Below are positions 1 to 8,280 of a stretch of DNA of 62,461 bases, one piece after another. Below the pieces are notes generated by a model that saw only the letters and a program-made list of their open reading frames with translations, did no database searches and was not told the origin of the DNA. Both the position numbers and the translations under genes were made by a program. Source of the DNA: Streptomyces carpinensis (GTDB lineage: Bacteria; Actinomycetota; Actinomycetes; Streptomycetales; Streptomycetaceae); assembly GCF_002154505.1 (NCBI RefSeq), contig NZ_MUBM01000221.1:1-62461 (forward strand), written 5' to 3'. Within the stretch, counting starts at the first letter, position 1. Every line of letters starts with the position of its first letter.

Positions 1-301
1 CCGCCCGACCGCCCGACCGCCCGCCGCCCCCGGCCGCCGATCCGTCCCCGTCCGGCTGCGGGGCGGCGGCGCGCGCACGCCACGCAGCGCGACCGGGTTC
101 GCTGCCGATGGTGCGCAGCCCGAAAACGGTACCTAGGGTGGGGGATGCAGGTCTGTGACACGGCCTGGAACGAGTGACGAAGCAGAAGACGCGCGACGCG
201 GTGCCCGGCCCGCCGTGGGCCCGGCCGCGACCAGCGGCGACCCGCGCGGACCGGGTGCACGCTGTCGGGCGTTGGGGATGAACCAAGGGCGGTTCTGAAC
301 C
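1..301. other. Intergenic / window edge, no gene seen
   Basis: The first 30 bases or so are a short CCGCCCGA-like simple repeat. The rest is GC-rich sequence leading to the regulator that starts at 302. I see no convincing promoter and no coding pattern in this stretch. Confidence 0.5.
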
Positions 302-1696
302 ATGAGGGATGCATCTCGCCTCGAGCCCGTCTCGGCGAACCCGGGCGACGGCACCGTACTCGCGGCGTGGGAACGGTTCGTGCAGGGCGAGGATCAGGTC
401 CCGGGCGTCCGCCCCCTGGTGGCGGTCTCATGGCGTCGCTGCCGAGAGCAGTACCGGGTCGATCCTCACCTCGCACAGGCCCCGGCGGCCGTCGCGGAGC
501 CCGGCCGTACGCCCGAGCACGATGTCGTCTTCGCCGAGCTGGGTTTTCGTGCCGCCTCGGTGGCACATGAAGTGGGCAACCTCGGTGGCGTCGTCACCGT
601 CACCGATGCCACGGGCCGGATCCTGGCCGAGTGGGGTGATCAAGCCACGCTCGCCCGAGCCGACGCCTCCCATCTGGCGCCCTGGTTCTGCTGGTCCGAG
701 TGCGCGGCCGGCACGAACGGCATGGGCACGGCGCTCGAGGCGCACGGCCCGGTGCCGATCAGAGGCGCGGAGCACTGGTGCCAGGCGTTCCACAACTGGG
801 TGTGCGCGGGCATCGCGGTCCGTGACGTGGTGACCAAGGAACCGATCGCGGTCCTGAGCATCTGCTGCTGGCGCAGCGAGCTTCCCGCGTCCGCGGAATG
901 CTGGCTGGCGAACGCGGCCACGATGACCCAGTACCCGCTGAAGAGGCGGGCCCGGGACAGCGGCGCCGAGCTCGTCGCGGCCTACACCCGGGCCAGGACC
1001 CGCTCCGGCGCGGCGCTCGCCGCGGTGGACGCCGCGGGCAAGGTGGTGATCGCCGACGACATGGCAAGCGGGCTCCTGGGCGTCCCGGCTTCCACCCCGG
1101 CGGTCGACCCCACGCTGCGCTGGACCCCCGGGCTGCCGGAATTGATCGCAGCCGCCCGGCACGCCACCGGGCAGGCGGCGCACGATCCCGGCTGGGTCGG
1201 CTCGACGCAGATCTTCGCCCACCTCGCCGAGGAGCCGACATCGATCAGCATCCGACCGGTCTTCTCCTCCGGACACCTGATCGGGAACCTGGTCTCGTTC
1301 GGTGCCTCCGACGGGGTGCAGCTGCCCCGGGCGGAGCGGTCCGCGCACGCCCGCGGGCAGCCGCGCCGACTGGTCGCGCTGCGCGGCAACCGGATGGTGC
1401 TGCTGCGGCTGCCGGAAGTCTCCTTCGCCGAATCGCGGGGAAACGACGTGTGGCTCTCCACCGATCAGGGGCGGTTGCGAGCCGCCTCGTCGAGCCTGGA
1501 CAAGCTCGACGGTGAGCTGGCGGATGTCGGCTTCCTGCGGGTGCACCGCCGGTATGTGGTCAACCTCGGCCGTGTCCGTGAGATCGAGCGCGGACTCAAG
1601 GGCGAGCTGTCCCTGGTCATGGATGACCGCACGAACGAGATGGTGCCGGTCTCCAGGCGGAACGCGCCGGCCGTGCGTCGGGCGCTGGGCATCTGA
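302..1696 (+). CDS. GAF-LytTR transcriptional regulator
   Basis: A 464-residue predicted cytoplasmic regulator. The N-terminal two thirds resemble the sensor part of AcoR-type activators: an SWRRC motif near residue 43, then a GAF-like domain containing GTNGMGTALE. There is no AAA+ sigma-54 domain. Instead residues of about 350-462 form a LytTR DNA-binding domain with the typical FLRVHRRYVVNL segment. AcoR-type GAF domains often sense small metabolites, and LytTR domains bind direct repeats. The stop lies 19 bases before katG, so the two are probably cotranscribed, and the PQQ/alcohol dehydrogenase genes follow in the same direction. I infer that it controls this quinoprotein locus in response to substrate. 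The ATG at 302 has only a weak AAGGG about 13 bases upstream, so the start is less sure than the family. Confidence 0.8.
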   Translation: MRDASRLEPVSANPGDGTVLAAWERFVQGEDQVPGVRPLVAVSWRRCREQYRVDPHLAQAPAAVAEPGRTPEHDVVFAELGFRAASVAHEVGNLGGVVTVTDATGRILAEWGDQATLARADASHLAPWFCWSECAAGTNGMGTALEAHGPVPIRGAEHWCQAFHNWVCAGIAVRDVVTKEPIAVLSICCWRSELPASAECWLANAATMTQYPLKRRARDSGAELVAAYTRARTRSGAALAAVDAAGKVVIADDMASGLLGVPASTPAVDPTLRWTPGLPELIAAARHATGQAAHDPGWVGSTQIFAHLAEEPTSISIRPVFSSGHLIGNLVSFGASDGVQLPRAERSAHARGQPRRLVALRGNRMVLLRLPEVSFAESRGNDVWLSTDQGRLRAASSSLDKLDGELADVGFLRVHRRYVVNLGRVREIERGLKGELSLVMDDRTNEMVPVSRRNAPAVRRALGI

Positions 1697-1715
1697 CGGC
1701 CTCGGAAGGAATCCC

Positions 1716-3956
1716 GTGTCTGACAGTCCGGACGCCGTTGTCGGCGAGAAGAGCGTGGGGAGCGCGGGCGGCCTCGGCCACTCCGTCCCGGCCGGGCACC
1801 GCGGTCACCCGAGGGGGAGCGCGAGCGACCGCGACCGGTGGCCGAACCGGCTCGACCTGGCGATCCTGCGTAAGCACCCCGCCGTGGCCGACCCCATGGG
1901 CGAGGACTTCGACTACGCCGCGGAGTTCCGCACGCTCGACCTCGACGCCCTGGCGCGGGACGTCGACGAGGTGCTGACGACGTCGCAGGAGTGGTGGCCG
2001 GCCGACTTCGGCCACTACGGGCCGCTGGTGATCCGGATGGCGTGGCACGGCGCCGGGACGTACCGCGTCGACGACGGGCGCGGTGGCGCGGGCGCGGGAA
2101 TGCAGCGTTTCGCGCCGCTGAACAGCTGGCCGGACAACCGCAACCTCGACAAGGCGCGCCGGCTGCTCTGGCCGGTGAAGAAGAAGTACGGCCGAAAGAT
2201 CTCCTGGGCCGACCTGATGATCTTCGCGGGCAACCGCGCCCTGGAGACGATGGGCTTCACGACCTTCGGCTTCGCCGGCGGCCGGGCGGACGTCTGGGAG
2301 CCCAACGAGGACGTCTACTGGGGGCCCGAGCGGGTCTGGCTGGGCGACGAACGCCACGGCGGCGTCCGGGAGCTGGAGAGTCCGCTGGCCGCCGTCCAGA
2401 TGGGCCTCATCTACGTCAACCCGGAGGGACCGAACACCGTCCCGGACCCGCTCACCGCGGCCCGGGACATCCGCGAGACCTTCCGGCGCATGGGGATGAA
2501 CGACGAGGAGACCGTCGCGTTGATCGCGGGCGGCCACACGTTCGGCAAGACCCACGGCGCGGCCGATCCGGACGCCTGTCTCGGCCCCGGACCCGAGAGT
2601 GCTCCTCTCGAGGAGCAGGGCCTGGGCTGGAAGAGCGGCTACGGCACCGGAAAGGGCGCGGACGCCGTCACCAGCGGGCTCGAGGGCACGTGGACACCCA
2701 CCCCGACGACATGGGACAACGGCTTCTTCGAGACCCTGTTCGGCTACGAGTGGGACGTGGAGCTGAGCCCCGCCGGTCTGTGGCAGTGGATCCCGAGGGA
2801 CGGCGGCGGGGCCGGTACCGTGCCCGACGCCCACGACCCGTCGACGAGCCACGCCCCGACGATTCTGACGACGGACCTCGCCCTGCGGTCGGACCCGGTC
2901 TACGAGCCGATCTCACGGCGCTTCCTGGAGGACCCGGACCGGTTCGCGGACGCGTTCGCCCGGGCTTGGTTCAAGCTGACGCACCTCGACATGGGCCCGA
3001 TCCAGCGCTACCTCGGACCGCTGGTCCCCCGGGAGAGGCTGATCTGGCAGGACCCGATCCCCGCCGTCGACCACGAGCTCGTCGGGGCGGCGGACATCGC
3101 CGCGCTCAAGAGCCGGATCCTCGCCTCCGGGCTGCCGGTCTCCCGGCTCGTCTCGACCGCGTGGGCGTCGGCCTCGACGTTCCGCGTCAGCGACAAGCGG
3201 GGCGGGGCGAACGGCGCGCGCATCCGCCTCGAGCCGCAGCGCGGCTGGGAGGTCAACGAGCCCGACACGCTGGCACAGGTGCTGCGCACCCTGGAGGAGA
3301 TCCGGGAGTCCTTCGACGGTTCCCAGACCGGGAACAAGAAGATCTCGCTGGCCGACCTCATCGTGCTCGGCGGAGCCGCCGCCGTCGAGCAGGCCGCCAG
3401 GACCGCCGGCCAGGACGTCCGGGTCCCCTTCACTCCGGGACGCACGGACGCCACGCAGGAGTGGACCGACGCGGAGTCCTTCGCCCCGCTCGAGCCGGCC
3501 GCGGACGGGTTCCGCAACTACCGAGCCAAGGGCGCCCGGCTGCCGTCGGAGCACCTGCTGGTCGACCGCGCGAACCTGCTGAACCTCAGCGTGCCCGAGA
3601 TGACCGTCCTGGTGGGTGGCCTGCGGGTGCTGGGCGCCAACCACCGACAGTCACCGCTGGGCGTCCTCACCTCCGCGCCCGGGTCGCTGACCAACGACTT
3701 CTTCGTGAATCTGCTCGACCCGGACACGGAATGGACGCCGACATCCGCGACCGCGGAGACCTTCGAGGGCCGCGACCGCGCCACCGGCGAGGTCAAGTGG
3801 ACCGGCAGCCGCGTCGACCTCGTCTTCGGCTCGAACCCCGAGCTGCGCGCCGTCGCCGAGGTCTACGCGAGTGACGGCGCACGGGAGAAGTTCGTGCGGG
3901 ACTTCGTCGCCGCGTGGGACAAGGTCATGAACCTCGACCGGTACGACCTCGCTTGA
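1716..3956 (+). CDS. katG: Catalase-peroxidase KatG
   Basis: A 746-residue bifunctional haem catalase/peroxidase that removes hydrogen peroxide, at the usual length for the family. The GTG start at 1716 is chosen because GGAAGGA sits 6 bases upstream and the protein then begins just before the conserved domain. Distal residues R107, W110 and H111 (RMAWHGAGTYR), Y233 (LIYVNPEGP) and M259 (RRMGMNDEE) are all present, so the Trp-Tyr-Met adduct needed for catalase activity should form. H274 in GGHTFGKTHG is the proximal haem ligand. The second, non-haem-binding half is complete. It follows the GAF-LytTR gene by 19 bases. A peroxide-scavenging role beside quinoprotein oxidation is plausible but inferred. 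The run of about 280 bases downstream suggests that the next genes have their own promoter. Confidence 0.97.
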   Translation: MSDSPDAVVGEKSVGSAGGLGHSVPAGHRGHPRGSASDRDRWPNRLDLAILRKHPAVADPMGEDFDYAAEFRTLDLDALARDVDEVLTTSQEWWPADFGHYGPLVIRMAWHGAGTYRVDDGRGGAGAGMQRFAPLNSWPDNRNLDKARRLLWPVKKKYGRKISWADLMIFAGNRALETMGFTTFGFAGGRADVWEPNEDVYWGPERVWLGDERHGGVRELESPLAAVQMGLIYVNPEGPNTVPDPLTAARDIRETFRRMGMNDEETVALIAGGHTFGKTHGAADPDACLGPGPESAPLEEQGLGWKSGYGTGKGADAVTSGLEGTWTPTPTTWDNGFFETLFGYEWDVELSPAGLWQWIPRDGGGAGTVPDAHDPSTSHAPTILTTDLALRSDPVYEPISRRFLEDPDRFADAFARAWFKLTHLDMGPIQRYLGPLVPRERLIWQDPIPAVDHELVGAADIAALKSRILASGLPVSRLVSTAWASASTFRVSDKRGGANGARIRLEPQRGWEVNEPDTLAQVLRTLEEIRESFDGSQTGNKKISLADLIVLGGAAAVEQAARTAGQDVRVPFTPGRTDATQEWTDAESFAPLEPAADGFRNYRAKGARLPSEHLLVDRANLLNLSVPEMTVLVGGLRVLGANHRQSPLGVLTSAPGSLTNDFFVNLLDPDTEWTPTSATAETFEGRDRATGEVKWTGSRVDLVFGSNPELRAVAEVYASDGAREKFVRDFVAAWDKVMNLDRYDLA

Positions 3957-4147
3957 TTCCCCCATCGGAGCCCCCAACGGCGGCACATGGGGTACGAACG
4001 GTAGCTGGTCGCGGACGAACGGCATGAGCCGCCCCGAGCTGCCGCTCACTCTTGTCGGTGTGATCCGCCCGGCGTAGCGTGTTTATCAGTTGCTAATTCA
4101 TCCCGCTTTTCGATGTGATTCATCCGGCGTGACATCCGCCTTGGCCG

Positions 4148-4161
4148 CCGAATATATCCGG
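4148..4161. promoter_or_regulatory. Imperfect AT-centred palindrome upstream of PQQ operon
   Basis: CCGAATATATCCGG is a 14-base near-palindrome with one mismatched pair. It lies in an unusually AT-rich stretch (about 4080-4200) some 75 bases before the MSMEG_3727-type gene. It is a candidate operator or promoter element for the dehydrogenase/pqq operon. No regulator has been tied to it. Confidence 0.25.
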
Positions 4162-4236
4162 CCACCGTTCCGACGTAAAAATGAATTTCAGAGGTCCACT
4201 CATTAGAGGTCCCTTCATGAGGAGAGTGAAGCCCCG

Positions 4237-4698
4237 ATGACGACCGCGCAGGAGCGATCCGACCTGCTGGACCAGATCGGGTTGAACACACAGAACAAAG
4301 CGGCGCTGGGTCAGGTGCTGGGCACCGGAAGCATCGGCCGGGCCACCGAGGAATCGGACGGCCGCATGAAGGCCACCATTCGCATTCACCCGGATGAACT
4401 GACCTGGGATCCCGAAATTCTGGTCATGCCGCACGGAGGCGACATCGAGCTCGAGCTCATCAACGACGACCTGAACACCCACTGCGCGCTGCTGCCGAGC
4501 AACGGCGACCGGAAGTTCATCTGGCTGGTGAACCACTCACGGGGACGGGCGAACCTCAACCTCGACGGACCGGGCTACTACTGGTTCGGCTCGCCCACGG
4601 GCAACGACGAGGGCCGGGGGCTGACCGGCGCCATCGTCGTCCTGGGGGACGCTCCGCCAGAGGCCCGCCTCGACCGTCCCGAACAGCCGCGACCGTGA
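4237..4698 (+). CDS. MSMEG_3727-type PQQ-associated protein
   Basis: A 153-residue protein that I recognise as the MSMEG_3727 family, a PQQ-associated protein found next to quinoprotein dehydrogenases in actinobacteria. From about residue 45 it looks like a small cupredoxin-fold beta sandwich (IELELINDD, then THCALLP, then GYYWFGSPTGNDEGRGLTG). The Cys-His-Met loop of a blue-copper site is not present, so it is probably not a classical copper protein. No signal peptide is visible. It starts at the ATG at 4237 behind GAGGAGAG and ends 19 bases before the dehydrogenase gene, so it is the first gene of that operon. Its role as electron partner or PQQ/metal chaperone of the dehydrogenase is inferred from position only. 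Confidence 0.8.
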   Translation: MTTAQERSDLLDQIGLNTQNKAALGQVLGTGSIGRATEESDGRMKATIRIHPDELTWDPEILVMPHGGDIELELINDDLNTHCALLPSNGDRKFIWLVNHSRGRANLNLDGPGYYWFGSPTGNDEGRGLTGAIVVLGDAPPEARLDRPEQPRP

Positions 4699-4717
4699 GG
4701 AGAAGGAGGCGGAGCAC

Positions 4718-6418
4718 ATGACCGTCGACTACGTGGACGCGGGTTGGGCCGTCGACCAGGGAAGCCTGAGCGGCAAGGTCGCGGGCGGGGACGTCGCGCC
4801 GCCGGTGGTGGCCGGCGTCGACTACGAACGCATACTCCATGCCCGCGAGGAACCCCAGAACTGGCTCACCTACTACGGCGCCTACAACGGACAGCGGTAC
4901 AGCCCGCTGGACCAGATCAACACGGAGAACGTCAAGCGCATGGTCCCCGCATGGGTCTTCCAGGCGGGCACGACCGGCCTGATCGCGGGCGCGTCGACCT
5001 ACTCGTTCGAGGCCGCCCCGATCGTCGTCGACGGGGTCATGTTCCTCTCCGGCTGGGACGGCTGGGTCTGGGCCCTGAATGCGAAGACGGGTGTGGAGAT
5101 CTGGCGGTACAAGCACGCGGTTCCCTTCGACGTGTCCCTGTGCTGCGGGAACGTCAACCGTGGGGTCGCCGTGGCCCAGGGGAAGGTCTTCTTCGTCACG
5201 GCGAACGCTCGTGTGCTCGCCCTCGACGCCACCACCGGCAAGCGGGTCTGGGACAGGACCTACGGAGACGTCCGGGCCGGGGAGAGCGCCACGGTCGCAC
5301 CGCTGGTCGTGAAGAACATGGTCATCGTCGGGAGTTCCGGCGGCGAGTTCGGCGTACGCGGCCACCTCGACGCGTTCGACCTCGAGACCGGCGAGCACCA
5401 GTGGCGCTGCTACACGGTGCCGAAGCCGGGGGAGCCCGGCGCGGAGACCTGGCCCGCCGACGGCGAGGCCTGGGCACGGGGTGGGGCGAACTGCTGGCTC
5501 ACCGGCACCTTCGACCCGGAGACGAACCTGCTGTACGTCGGCACCGGCAATCCGGCGCCCGACTTCGACGGAGCCGTCCGCGAGGGCGACAACCTGTTCA
5601 CCGACAGCATCATCGCCGTGGACGTGGACAGCGGTCAGATCCGCTGGCACTACCAGTGCACCCCGCACGACCTGTGGGACTACGACAGCATCGCCGAGTG
5701 CATCCTGTTCGAGCAGGACGGGCGCAAGCTGCTGGGGCACTTCGACAAGAACGGCTACTTCTTCGTCCTCGACCGCACGAACGGCGAGAGGGTGCGGATC
5801 ACCCCCTTCGTGGACCGCATCACGTGGGGTGCGATCACGAGGGAGGGCCAGGTGACGGCCAAGGTGTACCCGGACAAGGAGGGGGAACCGGTCCACTTCT
5901 ACCCGGGTCCCGCCGGCGCCAAGGAATGGACCCACGCGGCCTACAGCCCGAAGACGGGGCTCTTCTACGTCCCGGTCCAGGACACCGGAGCCACGGCCAC
6001 CCGGCGGCGCCGGGAGTTCAAGGAGAGCATCCCGTACTGGGGCGCGGGCGTTCAGGTGGACATCGAGGACATGGCAGGGGCCATCAGCGCGTTCGATGCC
6101 ACCGGCGAGGAGAAGTGGCGCTGGCGCAACGAACTGCCGATGTGCGCCTCGGTGCTGGCCACCGGCGGTGACCTGGTGTTCGCCGGTGAGCCTTCCGGCG
6201 AGTTCAACGCCTACGACGCGCGCACCGGGGAGGTGCTGTGGCAGTTCCAGTGCGGAAGCGGCCACCACAGCAGCCCGACCACCTACATGGTCGACGGCAG
6301 GCAGTACATCGCGGTACCGGTCGGCTGGGGCGGCTGGGCCGAGGGGTTCCTCCCCGGCATGCTCGGCGCCGGGCACGGAAGCGCCCTGCTCGTCTTCGCC
6401 CTTCCGGAACCGGTCTAG
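4718..6418 (+). CDS. PQQ-dependent alcohol dehydrogenase (methanol/ethanol type)
   Basis: A 566-residue type I quinoprotein: an eight-bladed propeller that oxidises primary alcohols with PQQ. The vicinal disulfide Cys142-Cys143 (SLCCGN) that packs on PQQ is present. Metal ligands can be placed by motif: E210 (GGEFGVRG), N278 (GTGNPAPD) and catalytic D321 in WDYD. The residue two after the catalytic Asp is D323. This extra Asp marks XoxF/ExaF/PedH-type lanthanide enzymes, while calcium enzymes have Ala or Ser/Thr there, so lanthanide use is predicted. The N-terminus has no hydrophobic signal segment, unlike the usual periplasmic enzymes. The start at ATG 4718 has GGAGAAGGAGG just upstream. The natural substrate is unknown. 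No cytochrome c gene is nearby. Confidence 0.93.
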   Translation: MTVDYVDAGWAVDQGSLSGKVAGGDVAPPVVAGVDYERILHAREEPQNWLTYYGAYNGQRYSPLDQINTENVKRMVPAWVFQAGTTGLIAGASTYSFEAAPIVVDGVMFLSGWDGWVWALNAKTGVEIWRYKHAVPFDVSLCCGNVNRGVAVAQGKVFFVTANARVLALDATTGKRVWDRTYGDVRAGESATVAPLVVKNMVIVGSSGGEFGVRGHLDAFDLETGEHQWRCYTVPKPGEPGAETWPADGEAWARGGANCWLTGTFDPETNLLYVGTGNPAPDFDGAVREGDNLFTDSIIAVDVDSGQIRWHYQCTPHDLWDYDSIAECILFEQDGRKLLGHFDKNGYFFVLDRTNGERVRITPFVDRITWGAITREGQVTAKVYPDKEGEPVHFYPGPAGAKEWTHAAYSPKTGLFYVPVQDTGATATRRRREFKESIPYWGAGVQVDIEDMAGAISAFDATGEEKWRWRNELPMCASVLATGGDLVFAGEPSGEFNAYDARTGEVLWQFQCGSGHHSSPTTYMVDGRQYIAVPVGWGGWAEGFLPGMLGAGHGSALLVFALPEPV

Positions 6419-6463
6419 TGCGTGACCGGAGCCTGCCGCCCTTGGCGGAGAGGAGGTGAATCC

Positions 6464-6559
6464 ATGGAGTCCGACCTCGCTGTGTGGGAGACACCCGAGT
6501 TCGACGAGATCGTGGTCGCGGCCGAGGTGACCATGTACCTCGCTCGGTTGGAGGAGTAG
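6464..6559 (+). CDS. pqqA: PQQ precursor peptide PqqA
   Basis: A 31-residue peptide directly after the dehydrogenase gene and before pqqB. It is preceded by a strong GAGAGGAGGTG ribosome site. It contains the diagnostic Glu-x3-Tyr core, E21 and Y25 (AEVTMYLARL), whose side chains are cross-linked by PqqE and become the PQQ skeleton. Length and position match PqqA in other bacteria. Its small size means automatic gene calling often skips it. It is probably the most strongly expressed gene of the operon, because a hairpin follows it. Confidence 0.93.
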   Translation: MESDLAVWETPEFDEIVVAAEVTMYLARLEE

Positions 6560-6587
6560 CGGACGAGAGGACCAGCGGACGCGGGGC

Positions 6588-6610
6588 GGCGCCGGAGCTG
6601 ATCCGGCGCC
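6588..6610 (+). terminator. pqqA-pqqB intergenic hairpin (partial terminator)
   Basis: GGCGCCGGA, a 5-base loop and TCCGGCGCC form a perfect 9-pair stem 28 bases after the pqqA stop. There is no U-tract. In other bacteria a similar hairpin reduces read-through, so that pqqA message exceeds pqqB-E. That role is inferred here. Confidence 0.55.
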
Positions 6611-6683
6611 CCCGGCGGTTCGGGACGGCCACGGACGGCTGGGCCGGCGACGGCCCAGAGCCTCGACGAACGCAGGTGGCGGT

Positions 6684-7571
6684 GTGTTGCTGCGAGTGCT
6701 GGGCTCGGCGGCGGGGGGCGGCTCCCCGCAGTGGAACTGCGGCTGCCCGGTGTGCGCCGCGGTCCGCTCCCGGGCCGGTCTCGCGCGCACCCAGTCGTCG
6801 GTCGCGGTCAGCGCCGACCACCGCCGGTGGTTCCTCATCAACGCCTCGCCCGACGTGCGCACCCAGATCGAGGCCTTCCCGGGCCTGCACCCGCGCGAGG
6901 ACCGGACGACGCCGTTGGAGGCGGTGCTGCTCACCGACGCCGAACTGGACCACACGCTGGGCCTGCTTCTGTTGCGCGAGGCCCGGGCCCTGCGGCTGTA
7001 CGCCACGCCGGCGGTGCGCAAGACCCTGTGCGACGGCTCGGGGATTCTGCGCACGCTCGAGCGCTACTGCCCGGTCGAGTGGCGCGCGGTGCTCCCCGGA
7101 GCCGAACTCGCTCTGTCGGACGGGCTGTCGTGCCGGGTCTTCGACGTGCCCACCAGCAAGCGGGCCCGGTTCGGAGCCGGGCCGGACCACGGCCGCGTCG
7201 TGGGGTACCGGCTGACCGACGAGCGCAGCGGGGGGACGCTGGTGTACCTGCCGGGAGTGCAATCGCTGACCCCGGCACTGCGCGGGGAGATCGAGGGCTG
7301 CGCGTGCCTGCTGATCGACGGCACCTGCTGGCGCGACGACGAACTCGTACGGCTCGGCCTGGCGGGGAAGACGTCCCGGGAGATGGGCCACCTGCCCGTC
7401 GACGGACCGGACGGCAGCCTGGCACAACTGCCCTCGCTGGGGGTGGGGCGGACGGTCTTCGTGCACATGAACAACACCAACCCGATGGTCCTGGAGGACA
7501 CGCCCGAGCGGCGTACCGTGGAGGAGAACGGCATGGAGGTTGCCATGGACGGCCTTGAGGTCCAGGTGTAG
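6684..7571 (+). CDS. pqqB: PqqB, metallo-hydrolase of PQQ biosynthesis
   Basis: A 295-residue protein of the metallo-beta-lactamase fold, at the usual PqqB length. It shows the PqqB start (LRVLGSAAGGGSPQWNC), the CGCPVC zinc cluster near residues 19-24, the modified fold motif TDAELDHTLG, and the late GHLPVDG and FVHMNNTNP segments. PqqB is thought to hydroxylate or process the cross-linked tyrosine on the way to PQQ. It starts at GTG 6684 with only a weak AGGTGG upstream, consistent with lower translation than pqqA. pqqC begins 5 bases after its stop, so coupling is likely. Confidence 0.96.
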   Translation: MLLRVLGSAAGGGSPQWNCGCPVCAAVRSRAGLARTQSSVAVSADHRRWFLINASPDVRTQIEAFPGLHPREDRTTPLEAVLLTDAELDHTLGLLLLREARALRLYATPAVRKTLCDGSGILRTLERYCPVEWRAVLPGAELALSDGLSCRVFDVPTSKRARFGAGPDHGRVVGYRLTDERSGGTLVYLPGVQSLTPALRGEIEGCACLLIDGTCWRDDELVRLGLAGKTSREMGHLPVDGPDGSLAQLPSLGVGRTVFVHMNNTNPMVLEDTPERRTVEENGMEVAMDGLEVQV

Positions 7572-7576
7572 TTGCC

Positions 7577-8275
7577 GTGACGACGACGGCCACGCCAACC
7601 GGCGCCGACGGCTTCGTCGAGGCGTTGCGGGCCCACTCGCGGCGGTACCACGACCAGCATCCGTTCCACGTCCGGATGAACGACGGGCGGCTGAGCCGCC
7701 CGCAGATCCGGGGCTGGGTGGCCAACCGCTTCTACTACCAGGAGAACATCCCCCGCAAGGACGCCGCGATCCTCTCCAACTGCCCCGACCTCGAGGTCCG
7801 CCGCCGCTGGATCCGACGGATCCTCGACCACGACGGCACCGCCGCCGGCGAGGGCGGCATCGAGGCGTGGCTGCGCCTCGGCGAGGCCGTCGGGCTCACG
7901 CGCGAGGAGGTCCGCGACCACCGGCACCTCGTACCCGGTGTGCGGTTCGCCGTCGACGCCTATGTCAACTTCGCCCGGACCCGCCCGTGGGTGGAGGCGG
8001 TGGCGTCCTCGCTCACCGAGCTGTTCGCGCCCGATCTGATGGCCGCGCGGCTGGCCGCGTTCGAGCGGTGGTACCCGTGGATCGACCCCGAGGGCCTCGC
8101 CTACTTCCGCGCCCGTCTGGAGCAGGCACCCCGCGACTGCGAGCACGCCCTCGAGGTGGTCACCGGGCATTGCCTCTCCGCGGAGTCCCGGGCGCGTGCC
8201 GTCGGCGCGCTGTCGTTCAAGTGCGACGTCCTGTGGAGCCTGATGGACGCCGTCGACCAGGCCTATCCGGAGTGA
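7577..8275 (+). CDS. pqqC: PqqC, pyrroloquinoline-quinone synthase
   Basis: A 232-residue cofactor-free oxidase that performs the last step of PQQ synthesis, ring closure and eight-electron oxidation of AHQQ. It is of normal family length and helical TenA/PqqC type. Conserved stretches include YHDQHPFH, the WVANRFYYQ segment and RHLVPGVRFAVDAYV. It begins at GTG 7577, 5 bases after pqqB. pqqD starts at an ATG 5 bases after its stop. Confidence 0.96.
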   Translation: MTTTATPTGADGFVEALRAHSRRYHDQHPFHVRMNDGRLSRPQIRGWVANRFYYQENIPRKDAAILSNCPDLEVRRRWIRRILDHDGTAAGEGGIEAWLRLGEAVGLTREEVRDHRHLVPGVRFAVDAYVNFARTRPWVEAVASSLTELFAPDLMAARLAAFERWYPWIDPEGLAYFRARLEQAPRDCEHALEVVTGHCLSAESRARAVGALSFKCDVLWSLMDAVDQAYPE

Positions 8276-8280
8276 CCATC

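Noticed and set aside
1302..1715. Upstream extension of the katG reading frame into the regulator gene
   Set aside because: It overlaps the LytTR coding region in another frame; the GTG at 1716 has a good ribosome site and fits family length.
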